7,081 nucleotides of DNA, taken from positions 1 to 7,081 of the forward strand of contig JAEYOB010000358.1 of the NCBI GenBank assembly GCA_023412175.1, read 5' to 3'. This document shows positions 1 through 6,615 of the stretch, one piece after another. Below the pieces are notes generated by a model. That model was not told the DNA's origin. It was given only the letters and a program-made list of their open reading frames with translations, and did no database searches. Source of the DNA: Pseudomonadota bacterium. GTDB taxonomy: Bacteria > Pseudomonadota > Alphaproteobacteria > Azospirillales > Azospirillaceae. How positions within the stretch are numbered: position 1 is the stretch's first letter; the number at the start of each line of letters is the position of its first letter. Position numbers and translations under genes: made by a program.

Positions 1-771
<771 letters not shown>

Positions 772-790
772 GGCGTGATCAGCAAAGGAA

Positions 791-825
791 TAGCGAAAAT
801 GGCGAACATATCGCCGTTAAAGCTA
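791..825. promoter_or_regulatory. Candidate PspF upstream activating site (dyad)
   Basis: An inverted repeat is centred at 808. Its inner arms GGCGA (801-805) and TCGCC (811-815) are perfect, and outer TAGC (791-794) and GCTA (822-825) share the same centre. Twelve of 15 arm positions pair. The centre lies about 75 bases upstream of the sigma-54 -24 element and 37 bases upstream of the pspF start, the geometry expected for an activator site shared by pspF and psp. Assignment to PspF is inferred from position and symmetry; I did not match it to a known site consensus. Confidence 0.55.
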
Positions 826-848
826 ATCACGCAGGCGCCGGCAATCAA
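820..848 (-). promoter_or_regulatory. Candidate sigma-70-type promoter of pspF
   Basis: On the minus strand, TTGATT (848-843) and TAGCTT (825-820) are separated by exactly 17 bases and face pspF. Both hexamers are imperfect matches to the consensus. Initiation would fall near 812, inside the dyad at 791-825. PspF bound there could therefore block its own transcription, as is known for E. coli pspF. This is plausible rather than proven. Confidence 0.35.
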
Positions 849-880
849 GGAAGCTGGCGGATTCCCTGGATTCCGCCGGT

Positions 881-897
881 CTGGCACGGCGGTTGCG
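881..897 (+). promoter_or_regulatory. Sigma-54 (-24/-12) promoter of the psp operon
   Basis: CTGGCACGGCGGTTGCG matches the sigma-54 consensus closely. The invariant GG is at 883-884 and the GC at 895-896, with the required 10 bases between them. Transcription should begin about 12 bases after the GC, near 907-909. It faces the psp genes and lies downstream of the dyad at 791-825. A sigma-54 promoter in front of pspA with a divergent pspF is the established arrangement. Confidence 0.9.
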
Positions 898-924
898 ATG
901 GAGAGGGCAAGCATGGAGACAGAG

Positions 925-1086
925 ATGAGCGACGACACCTACCGCTATCGTTACCGCCCCAACCATCGCCCCGGCAGCAGCACCTCCGACACCCTGGCGC
1001 GCGTGCGCGCCTACCTGCGCAGCCGGCCGACCGAATCCTGGCTGTTCTTCTTCGCCGGCATCGTCGCCGGCGCCATTCTCGGCTGA
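925..1086 (+). CDS. Small single-span membrane protein, first gene of the psp operon
   Basis: This encodes 53 residues of unknown function. The N-terminal half is polar and rich in Arg, Tyr and Ser (MSDDTYRYRYRPNH...). Residues 23-36 are basic and probably helical, and residues 39-52 form one hydrophobic segment (WLFFFAGIVAGAIL) that ends almost at the C-terminus, as in a tail-anchored inner-membrane protein. The ATG at 925 is chosen because GGAGA at 915-919 sits 5 bases upstream and because in-frame ATGs at 898 and 913 lie at or very near the predicted transcription start (~908). The gap to pspA is 20 bases, so it is very likely co-transcribed under sigma-54 control. The basic helix plus short terminal hydrophobic segment loosely recalls the C-terminus of DUF883/ElaB-YqjD proteins, but this is too weak to name it. 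Its place in the operon suggests a membrane-stress role. Confidence 0.75.
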   Translation: MSDDTYRYRYRPNHRPGSSTSDTLARVRAYLRSRPTESWLFFFAGIVAGAILG

Positions 1087-1106
1087 ACCCCAAGGACATT
1101 GAACCC

Positions 1107-1778
1107 ATGAGCATCTTTTCGCGTCTGACGGACATCGTTCAGTCCAACATCAACTCCCTCCTCGACCGCGCCGAGGAGCCGGAGAAACTGATCCGCCTGA
1201 TCATCCAGGAGATGGAGGACACGCTGGTCGAGGTGCGCTCCTCCACCGTGAAGATCATCGCCGAGAAGAAGGAGATCGAACGCCGCATCGCCGACCTGAC
1301 CCGCGAGCGCGACGAGTGGGAGCGCAAGGCCGAAATCGCGCTGACCCGCGACCGCGAGGACCTCGCCAAGGGCGCCCTGATGGCGCGCTCCAGGGCCGCC
1401 GAGGAGGCCGACGCGCTGTCCCACCAGCTCGCCCAGGTCGAGGAGGCGCTGTCCAAGGCCAACGACGACATCGGGCGCCTGCAGGCCAAGCTGACCGACG
1501 CCAAGAACCGCGAGAAGGCGCTGGTAGCGCGCACCAAGACCGCCGCCAACCGGATCAAGGTGCGCGAGCGCCTGACCGACGACCGCATCAACGACGCGCT
1601 GTCGCGCTTCGAGCAGGTCGAGCGGAACCTGGACGAGCTGGAAGGCCGCGTCGAGGCGCACGACCTGGGCCGCACGAAGTCGGTGGCCGAGGAGATCGCC
1701 GAACTGGAGGCCACCCACAAGGTCGATGAGGATCTGGCCGCGCTTAAGGCCCGCATCGCCGCGCGCAAGGGATCGTAA
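1107..1778 (+). CDS. pspA: Phage shock protein A (PspA/IM30/ESCRT-III family)
   Basis: PspA is a peripheral inner-membrane protein that has two jobs: it binds and inhibits PspF, and it assembles into scaffolds that stabilise damaged membrane and proton-motive force. The 223-residue product nearly matches the 222 residues of E. coli PspA. It begins with the amphipathic membrane-binding helix MSIFSRLTDIVQSNINSLLD and then the conserved EEPEKLIRLIIQEMEDTLVEV segment. The rest is almost entirely charged coiled coil, with long heptad-rich helices through about residue 215. AAGGA at 1092-1096 precedes the ATG by 10 bases. It is the second gene after the sigma-54 promoter and is followed by a 172-base gap full of stem-loops before pspB. 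Third codon positions are strongly G/C, as expected for resident DNA. Nothing appears truncated or missing. Confidence 0.97.
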   Translation: MSIFSRLTDIVQSNINSLLDRAEEPEKLIRLIIQEMEDTLVEVRSSTVKIIAEKKEIERRIADLTRERDEWERKAEIALTRDREDLAKGALMARSRAAEEADALSHQLAQVEEALSKANDDIGRLQAKLTDAKNREKALVARTKTAANRIKVRERLTDDRINDALSRFEQVERNLDELEGRVEAHDLGRTKSVAEEIAELEATHKVDEDLAALKARIAARKGS

Positions 1779-1780
1779 GG

Positions 1781-1896
1781 GTCACCTTCCCCCTCCCCGG
1801 TGACAACACCCCGCCGTCCCCGGCGGAAATCCGCCGGTGCCCGACAGTGCAAACGGAGTTTGCGTGGAAGGGCGGGGAGGGGGCCTTTTTCCCGCC
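1781..1896 (+). other. Cluster of four stem-loops between pspA and pspB
   Basis: Four perfect-stem hairpins lie in series: GTCACC/GGTGAC (1781-1786 with 1799-1804); CCGGCGGA/TCCGCCGG (1820-1827 with 1830-1837, realistically 7 pairs and a tetraloop); GCAAAC/GTTTGC (1849-1854 with 1858-1863); and GGCGGG/CCCGCC (1871-1876 with 1891-1896, extendable by G-U pairs into the T run). None is followed by a clean run of T, so this is not an obvious intrinsic terminator. They could shield the pspA 3' end from exonucleases or reduce read-through into pspBC, giving more PspA than PspB and PspC. The stems are visible in the sequence; their function is inferred. Confidence 0.5.
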
Positions 1897-1950
1897 GCAC
1901 GATGATGCTTCACTCGACTCCGTCCGACCGAAACAAGGGCTGACCTCACC

Positions 1951-2178
1951 ATGGGCTTCTTCAGCTTCGTGCTGTCGATCCTCCTCGTCACCGTCGTGCT
2001 GCCGGTGTGGATCGTCTTCCACTACGTCACCAAATGGCGCACCCAGCGCGGCCTGTCCGCGCAGGACGAACGCCTGCTGGCCGAGCTGTGGGACATCGCC
2101 AACCGCATGGAAACCCGCATCCATACGCTGGAGCGCGTGCTCGACGCCGAGGCGCCGGGCTGGCGCAACAAGACCTGA
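1951..2178 (+). CDS. pspB: Phage shock protein B
   Basis: PspB is a small inner-membrane protein that works with PspC to relay membrane stress and release PspA from PspF. The 75-residue product closely matches the 74 residues of E. coli PspB. Residues 4-25 form one transmembrane segment (FSFVLSILLVTVVLPVWIVFHY), with the family's LPVWI-HY signature at 17-25. A cytoplasmic helix follows, with RMETRIHTLERVLDAEAPGWR near the end, equivalent to RMRERIQALESILDAEHPNWR in E. coli; this is a leucine-zipper-like coiled coil. The ATG at 1951 is preceded by a modest AAGGG at 1935-1939 with long spacing (11 bases), so initiation may be weak. pspC begins 46 bases later. Confidence 0.95.
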   Translation: MGFFSFVLSILLVTVVLPVWIVFHYVTKWRTQRGLSAQDERLLAELWDIANRMETRIHTLERVLDAEAPGWRNKT

Positions 2179-2224
2179 CCGCCGACACCGATTACCGATC
2201 ACCGAGACCCGAGGGAGGGCCGTC

Positions 2225-2629
2225 ATGACCCACCACCCGTCGCCGTTCGATTCCCCGAACCCGCACCGCCTCTACCGCAACCCGCGGCGCGGCTACGTGG
2301 CCGGCGTGTGCGCCGGCATCGCCGATTATTTTGGAATCCAACCGTTCCTGGTCCGCCTGGCCGTGCTGATCGGGCTGGTCTTCTTCAGCCTGCCGCTGCT
2401 GATCGCCTATTTCATCGCGGCGCTGGCGCTGCCGCCGCGACCGGAGCAGCTCTACCGCACCGAGGACGAGGAGGTCTTCTGGCGCACCGTCGCGATCAAG
2501 CCCGACCGCTCGCTGGCCGGCCTCGCGCAACGCTTCCGCGACTTCGAGAATCGCGTTGCGGGCCTGGAGGCCTACGTCGCCTCCAAGGAATACGAACTCA
2601 ACCGCGCCATCCGCGACCTGGAGAGGTGA
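2225..2629 (+). CDS. pspC: Phage shock protein C
   Basis: PspC is an inner-membrane sensor that partners PspB, and in E. coli it binds PspA under stress. The product has 134 residues. A PspC domain spans about residues 14-71: the LYRNPRRGYVAGVCAGIADYFGIQPFLVRL signature region is followed by hydrophobic residues about 42-69 (LVRLAVLIGLVFFSLPLLIAYFIAALALP region). Residues 105-134 form a charged helix (FRDFENRVAGLEAYVASKEY...), matching the C-terminal coiled coil of enterobacterial PspC. The ATG at 2225 follows a strong GAGGGAGGG purine tract at 2211-2219. It is the last recognisable psp gene; no pspD or pspG is visible downstream, and no clear intrinsic terminator follows. Confidence 0.96.
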   Translation: MTHHPSPFDSPNPHRLYRNPRRGYVAGVCAGIADYFGIQPFLVRLAVLIGLVFFSLPLLIAYFIAALALPPRPEQLYRTEDEEVFWRTVAIKPDRSLAGLAQRFRDFENRVAGLEAYVASKEYELNRAIRDLER

Positions 2630-2692
2630 TCTCCGCGCGGGTGGCATGGGGCGGGTGGCGTGGGTTCGCCCCCGATGACCTAGCCCAATGAC

Positions 2693-2818
2693 CTAACGGC
2701 GTGTGCGCCGCCGGTCGTTGGTGCGGATGCGCACCGGTTTCAGACTGCCGGAGCCGGTGGTCACGGCCATGCCGGCAAGCACCAGCCCCATCGTCGCACC
2801 GAGCAGAAGCAGATCCAT
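2693..2818 (-). CDS. Candidate 41-residue single-span membrane protein
   Basis: A short minus-strand frame begins with ATG at 2818 and ends with TAG at 2693-2695. A near-ideal GGAGGTG (2831-2825) sits 8 bases from the start codon. Residues 2-19 are hydrophobic (DLLLLGATMGLVLAGMAV), with a small Gly/Ala-rich face. Residues 20-25 are a Thr/Gly/Ser linker, and 26-41 are strongly basic (KPVRIRTNDRRRTRR). This is a common layout for bacterial small inner-membrane proteins. Third positions are mostly G/C. It is convergent with pspC and divergent from the gene at 3064. No homolog is recognised. The strong ribosome site and composition argue for a real gene; the short length keeps confidence moderate. 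No convincing promoter was found upstream on its strand. Confidence 0.5.
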   Translation of the reverse strand: MDLLLLGATMGLVLAGMAVTTGSGSLKPVRIRTNDRRRTRR

Positions 2819-2891
2819 CGTTCACACCTCCGTACTCTTCATAACGATGGTCGGTGCAAATGGTTGACAAGAGGTGGATAAAAAAGTGGAC

Positions 2892-2931
2892 GTGGCGGAA
2901 ACGTGACGGTTTCCCGAACCTTTTTCGCCAC
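2892..2931. other. Two mutually exclusive stem-loops
   Basis: GTGGCGGAAA (2892-2901) can pair with TTTTCGCCAC (2922-2931), ten pairs with one G-U. The same GGAAAC (2897-2902) can instead pair with GTTTCC (2909-2914) around a six-base loop. The two cannot form together. On the minus strand the larger stem is followed, six bases later, by a run of T (2886-2881), so it could end minus-strand transcripts, but no minus-strand gene lies upstream to need this. Otherwise the region 2819-3063 contains only isolated TTGACA hexamers (2864, 2970) without good -10 partners. Confidence 0.35.
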
Positions 2932-3063
2932 TTGGAGCACCGGCGCTGACATGGCCTGGCTTGTGGCGATTGACATTCAGCCTGATCCAAGCAAAACCAC
3001 CCAGCCGGCCCGTTGCGGCACGGTTGTGCTTCTATTCTGAAGCAAAATCATTCGGGGAATTTT

Positions 3064-4260
3064 TTGCAAAGCGGCCAGGACATCATTGCGTTGCTCATGC
3101 CGCCCGGTGACATCGATCCTCATGGCACTCTGCGCTTTGGGACGGAGACCTATCGGGCCGCGTTCGAGGAAATCGGCTACCGGACTCGGGTTTTTGAGCT
3201 TTCCGGGTTGGACCGCGCCATGATCGAAGCGCTGCGGTCTCCCCGGATAAAGGCCGTGTTCAGCGATGGCGGTTGGATCCATCGGGCTTTCGGCGGATCG
3301 GCCAATGCACCGCAGCCGTTGTGCGATCTCATCGGAAAGCCGCTCGTCATCCTGATCAGCGATAGCCCATGCAGCTATTGGCTGGGACCCATCCTCGGAC
3401 GTGACCGGGAAAACCAGACGACCGTTTTCATCGATGCCGACTTTGCCGTGCAATGGTCCCGCTGGGCCGCGAAGGCGGGAACGCATCAGGTCTATATCCC
3501 GGCGTGTCCCGATCTCGGGCCCGACATGCCGGATGCTGAGCGGTCCATTGACCGGCTTGCCGTCGTGGCGCTGCGCCGGCCGGAATTCTACCGGGATCTC
3601 GTTCGGGACAGGTTGAAGGACGATGCCCTCCTCCGGGTCTTCGACGCCATCGTCGACGCGTGTCTTTTCGACACCCTGAGCCCCTTCAGCGCTGTCTGCG
3701 ACGACGTTTGCCGTTCTCTCGACGCACATCTGAACTACAAATCCGCGACGGTCCGTTCGTTTCTGTTCTCGGTTGACCAGTTCATTCGCAATCGCCGCCG
3801 AGAAATCATGTTGAACAGGCTGTGCAGCCATCCAATCACGCTTGTCGGAAGTGCCGAGGGTGTGCGTGTTCATCCTGATACCCGGATCATGCCGCCGATG
3901 CCGCATGCGCGGCTTGTCGAACTCTATCGCCGTGCGCGCTGTGTGATTTTCTCCCCTCCCTATTCCGGTGGCATCACCGAACGCATGGTCCACCCCATGG
4001 CGGCGGGCGCACTTGTCGTCGCTCCGCCAACCAGCCTCAGTGACCGGCTGCTGGGGAGGGATCGGCTTTTCATAACGGCCAGGACCGACTTTTCCGACAT
4101 GGACGCCTGCCTGGAGCGAGCCCTCGACCCGGTGCAACGCCGGAGGATCGCCGGCGACGCCCTCGTGTACGCCCGCCAGCGGCTTTCGCCCGCCGCCACG
4201 GTCCGGCGCTTCCTCGGGGAACCGGATGCGCCGCCCCTGGACGCCGCACTGCCGGCCTGA
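3064..4260 (+). CDS. GT-B-like glycosyltransferase (CgeB/GT1_2-like C-terminal domain)
   Basis: A probable sugar transferase; donor and acceptor are unknown. From the TTG at 3064 it has 398 residues. The N-terminal part opens with a beta strand (IIALLMPPG) and a helix, as in a Rossmann-like acceptor domain. The C-terminal part holds SPPYSGGITERMVHPMAAGA near residues 297-316, followed by a VVAPP strand. This resembles the donor-binding signature (E-R, then an A-A/C-G-A turn) of cytoplasmic GT-B transferases with a Glyco_trans_1_2 domain. No signal peptide or membrane span is seen. Start choice: GGGGA at 3054-3058 is 5 bases from TTG 3064. An in-frame TTG at 3013 lacks a ribosome site, and ATG 3097 would delete the first strand. 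Codon use differs from the psp genes: 13 of 45 codons from 3097 end in A/T, against 4 of the first 45 in pspA. This suggests acquired DNA. The next gene starts 9 bases after its stop, so the two are probably one operon. Confidence 0.7.
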   Translation: MQSGQDIIALLMPPGDIDPHGTLRFGTETYRAAFEEIGYRTRVFELSGLDRAMIEALRSPRIKAVFSDGGWIHRAFGGSANAPQPLCDLIGKPLVILISDSPCSYWLGPILGRDRENQTTVFIDADFAVQWSRWAAKAGTHQVYIPACPDLGPDMPDAERSIDRLAVVALRRPEFYRDLVRDRLKDDALLRVFDAIVDACLFDTLSPFSAVCDDVCRSLDAHLNYKSATVRSFLFSVDQFIRNRRREIMLNRLCSHPITLVGSAEGVRVHPDTRIMPPMPHARLVELYRRARCVIFSPPYSGGITERMVHPMAAGALVVAPPTSLSDRLLGRDRLFITARTDFSDMDACLERALDPVQRRRIAGDALVYARQRLSPAATVRRFLGEPDAPPLDAALPA

Positions 4261-4269
4261 GGGGAGCGG

Positions 4270-6480
4270 GTGGCCGTGCCGATCCTTCTGTTGACCAGCG
4301 CCGGCAGTCTCGTCAGCGACGCCATCATGCAGTGTCTGGCCGACGTGCGCGGACGATTGAGCATCGTCGGCGTCAACAGCACGGCCGCTCCAACCGCCTT
4401 CCGTTGCGACCGGCTGTACCGCGTTCCGCAGACCGTTGACGCGGCCGCATACGAAGCGGCGCTGTGCGCCGTGATCGAGGCCGAGCGGCCGGACCTCGTT
4501 CTCGCCGGTCGTGACGAGGATGTTCCGATCCTGACGGCGCTCGCCGCCGGTGGATGTTTTCCCCGGACGGCCTTTCCGGTTCCGCCACCATCCCTTGCCC
4601 CGCTGTTTCTCGACAAACGTCTCACCCACCGCTTCGCCCGCGAGCACGGGTTGCCCTTCGCCCCGACCGCTGACGGCCTGGAGAGCGCAAGGGCGCTGGC
4701 GCGGGAGCACGGTTTCCCCTTATTAGCCAAGCCGTGGCGCGGGGCCGGGAGCCGCGGCGTCTGGCTGCTGGGCAACGACGAGGAAGTCTCCGCCGCCGCT
4801 GCCGATCCCTCCCTGATGATCCAGGCTTTCTGCGGCCCCGAATCCGTGGACGACGCGCTGGGCGCGTTCCGGCGGTCGGCGGCACGGGGCCTTCTCTGGC
4901 GGTGGGCGTTCCAGGACCTGGAAACGAATGCCGAGCTTACGCTGGCGGATGATGGATCGGTGTCCTCGTTCTGCCTCGACGTTGGGGTGACCGCCCCCCC
5001 TTACCGCACCGACATCCGCCTGCTGGACGACGATGCCGCCGCGGAAGTGGCGCTGTCCTGGGGCCGTACCCTGGGGGCAAGCGGGCACCGGGGACCGCTG
5101 AACATCCAGGGGAAGCGGATGCCGGACGGGCGCTTCATCCCCTATGAGATCGGAGCCCGCTTCGGCGGCACCGCCGCCGTGCGGGCGGCGTTGGGGCACA
5201 ACCAGGTCCGTCATCTGGTGTCGGGGGTGTTGGGCTGGACGACGGCCGACGCCGGCGCGCACCGTGCGTCCGTGTCATTGCAGACGCGCTCGACCTCCGT
5301 TCCCGACGCCTGGCGGCTCGATTTCGAGAGGGCGGGGCGCTGGTCGGCGGCGTCGGCAAGGGCATGGCCCCGCCCTCGGGGTGCAGGCGGCAAACGGGCC
5401 CTGGTCGCCGGCCTCGGCACGCAGCACGGGGCGGCCCAGCTCGATGCGCTGGCCGCGTGGCGCCCGGACGCCTTCGTGATCGGCACTGCGTCGGATCCCT
5501 CACTTCCCGATCTGCATCGCTGCGACCGCGCCATCCTGATGCCGCCCGAAAGCGCTCCCGAGTATGCCGGGCGCCTTGCCGCTGTCCTCGCGGAGAACGG
5601 GGCCGAGAGCGTGTTCGCCGCCTCCGACGCCAGTCTCGCCGTGCTTTCCGGCCGTGTGCCGTCGTTGCGTTGGGTGCTCGGCCGTGGATGCCGCGACCGG
5701 CTGGCGGTCGTCCGGTACGCTCGGGAGCATGGCTTGCCTTTCGTCCCCTGTGCCGGAACCGTACGCGAGGCTTCGGCGCTGGTCGGCAGGACGGGATTTC
5801 CTCTGATCGCCAAGCCTCGCCGGGGCGGCGGAACCCCGCTGCTTCTGGAGCGGTGGGAGGAGGTGGCCGCCGCCCTGGCAGCCGGCGAAACTGTCGTGCA
5901 GCCTGTGCTGGGCGCCGGGCGTTTCGCGACGCAGCAGGCCGCATGGCGGACACGGCCGGGTGCCCCCTGGGATTGGGCGCTGACCGACGAGGTCGAGGTC
6001 GCCGAAACCGTGGTTGGGCCGGACGGTTGCGCCTCGCCTTTGCGGATGGCGCTCTGCGTCCGTCGCGGCGGTGCATGGACGGACCTGCAGCCGATCAGCG
6101 ATGTAACGGTTGCGGACCCTGCCCGCCGTTGGATTGACTCACTCATCCGGTCCGGCCACCGGGGCCCCTTCCGGTTGAGTGGAAAGCGCACGATCGACGG
6201 CGCCTGGATGCCGTTTTCGGCCAGTCCCTATCTCCTCGGGATCCCGGACGAAGGCAGCACGCAGAGCCGCGTGTCCGCGCCGGCGGTCACGCCCCTGGAC
6301 CTGATCGAGCGACTGAAGCGCTTCGGGGTCCAGGAAAAGGCTCAACCGGCCGGGGCCACGGCGTCCAGCGGCGAGGCAGCAACCCGGCCCACCCGATGCC
6401 ACCAGCGGGATGCGGGCCGCACGCTCCGCGTCGCGGGCAATCCCGCACCGCTCCCGCCAGCTGCGCTTCGGAGGTGCTGA
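4270..6480 (+). CDS. Tandem ATP-grasp protein with apparently degenerate second half
   Basis: ATP-grasp enzymes join a carboxylate to an amine or thiol through an acyl-phosphate. This 736-residue protein contains two such units, resembling the CarB-like layout. Half 1: pre-ATP-grasp Rossmann region 3-95, KR-REHGLPFAP at 116-132, nucleotide-binding FPLLAKPWRGAGSRGV at 149-164, and the C-terminal SGHRGPLNIQGKR...PYEIGARFGG at 271-300. Half 2: Rossmann-like region 375-460, REHGLPFVP at 485-493, FPLIAKPRRGGG at 510-521, and SGHRGPFRLSGKR...PFSASPY at 628-654. Matching motifs lie about 360 residues apart, so the gene arose by internal duplication. In half 1 the usual metal-binding E-x-N reads EIG (293-295); in half 2 even the Glu is replaced by Ser (650). 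The start is GTG, with GGGGAG at 4261-4266; GTG 4276 has better spacing (9 against 3 bases) and is equally possible. Residues after about 690 are Pro/Ala/Arg-rich and low in structure. The substrate is unknown; pairing with the upstream glycosyltransferase suggests modification of a glycan or glycosylated product. Confidence 0.75.
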   Translation: MAVPILLLTSAGSLVSDAIMQCLADVRGRLSIVGVNSTAAPTAFRCDRLYRVPQTVDAAAYEAALCAVIEAERPDLVLAGRDEDVPILTALAAGGCFPRTAFPVPPPSLAPLFLDKRLTHRFAREHGLPFAPTADGLESARALAREHGFPLLAKPWRGAGSRGVWLLGNDEEVSAAAADPSLMIQAFCGPESVDDALGAFRRSAARGLLWRWAFQDLETNAELTLADDGSVSSFCLDVGVTAPPYRTDIRLLDDDAAAEVALSWGRTLGASGHRGPLNIQGKRMPDGRFIPYEIGARFGGTAAVRAALGHNQVRHLVSGVLGWTTADAGAHRASVSLQTRSTSVPDAWRLDFERAGRWSAASARAWPRPRGAGGKRALVAGLGTQHGAAQLDALAAWRPDAFVIGTASDPSLPDLHRCDRAILMPPESAPEYAGRLAAVLAENGAESVFAASDASLAVLSGRVPSLRWVLGRGCRDRLAVVRYAREHGLPFVPCAGTVREASALVGRTGFPLIAKPRRGGGTPLLLERWEEVAAALAAGETVVQPVLGAGRFATQQAAWRTRPGAPWDWALTDEVEVAETVVGPDGCASPLRMALCVRRGGAWTDLQPISDVTVADPARRWIDSLIRSGHRGPFRLSGKRTIDGAWMPFSASPYLLGIPDEGSTQSRVSAPAVTPLDLIERLKRFGVQEKAQPAGATASSGEAATRPTRCHQRDAGRTLRVAGNPAPLPPAALRRC

Positions 6481-6505
6481 CGATCGTGCGCTCGCCGATC
6501 GGCCA

Positions 6506-6531
6506 GGAACCATCGGCGTCTCCTTAGGGTT
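6506..6531 (+). promoter_or_regulatory. Candidate EcfG-type (general stress) promoter
   Basis: GGAAC at 6506-6510 is followed after 17 bases by GGTT at 6528-6531. The alphaproteobacterial EcfG consensus is GGAAC, 16-17 bases, then CGTT, so one base deviates. It faces the PRC-barrel gene, and transcription would start near 6540, just before a long hairpin. PRC-barrel proteins are often stress-linked in alphaproteobacteria, which fits, but the short motifs could occur by chance. Confidence 0.4.
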
Positions 6532-6542
6532 GGCGAGGACAC

Positions 6543-6583
6543 GGCGGACGGCGATGCGCCCCTTGCGCGGGCGCCCGTCCGCC
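6543..6583 (+). other. Long bulged hairpin in the presumed leader of the PRC-barrel gene
   Basis: GGCGGACGG (6543-6551) pairs perfectly with CCGTCCGCC (6575-6583). After a four-base bulge (6552-6555), GCGCCC (6556-6561) pairs with GGGCGC (6569-6574) around a seven-base loop. This makes fifteen G/C-rich pairs in all. The downstream TGCGTTTCC is a poor T tract, so it could be a weak terminator for the upstream operon or, if transcription starts near 6540, a 5'-end stabiliser of the next message. Confidence 0.5.
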
Positions 6584-6615
6584 TGCGTTTCCATGGACCC
6601 TTGGGGAGACACGCG

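Noticed and set aside
775..924. N-terminal extension of the 53-residue protein to ATG 775
   Set aside because: It would read through the sigma-54 promoter and the dyad and start upstream of the predicted transcript.
2675..2695. Direct repeat ATGACCTA (2675-2682 and 2688-2695)
   Set aside because: Only two 8-base copies, with no flanking mobile-element features; likely chance or slippage.
2720..2735. Hairpin GGTGCG/CGCACC as a psp terminator
   Set aside because: Short stem inside the small minus-strand gene, with no T tract after it.
2864..2975. Perfect TTGACA hexamers at 2864 and 2970 as promoters
   Set aside because: No acceptable -10 element lies 16-18 bases downstream of either one.
2951..3040. 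29-codon plus-strand frame that could be a leader peptide
   Set aside because: GGAG is 13 bases from the ATG, the peptide has no regulatory codon run or membrane segment, and nothing supports translation.
2977..4710. 577-codon minus-strand open frame across the glycosyltransferase and ATP-grasp genes
   Set aside because: It is antisense to two genes with recognisable domains, crosses their junction, shows no family motif and is rich in Arg/Gly as expected of a GC-rich shadow.
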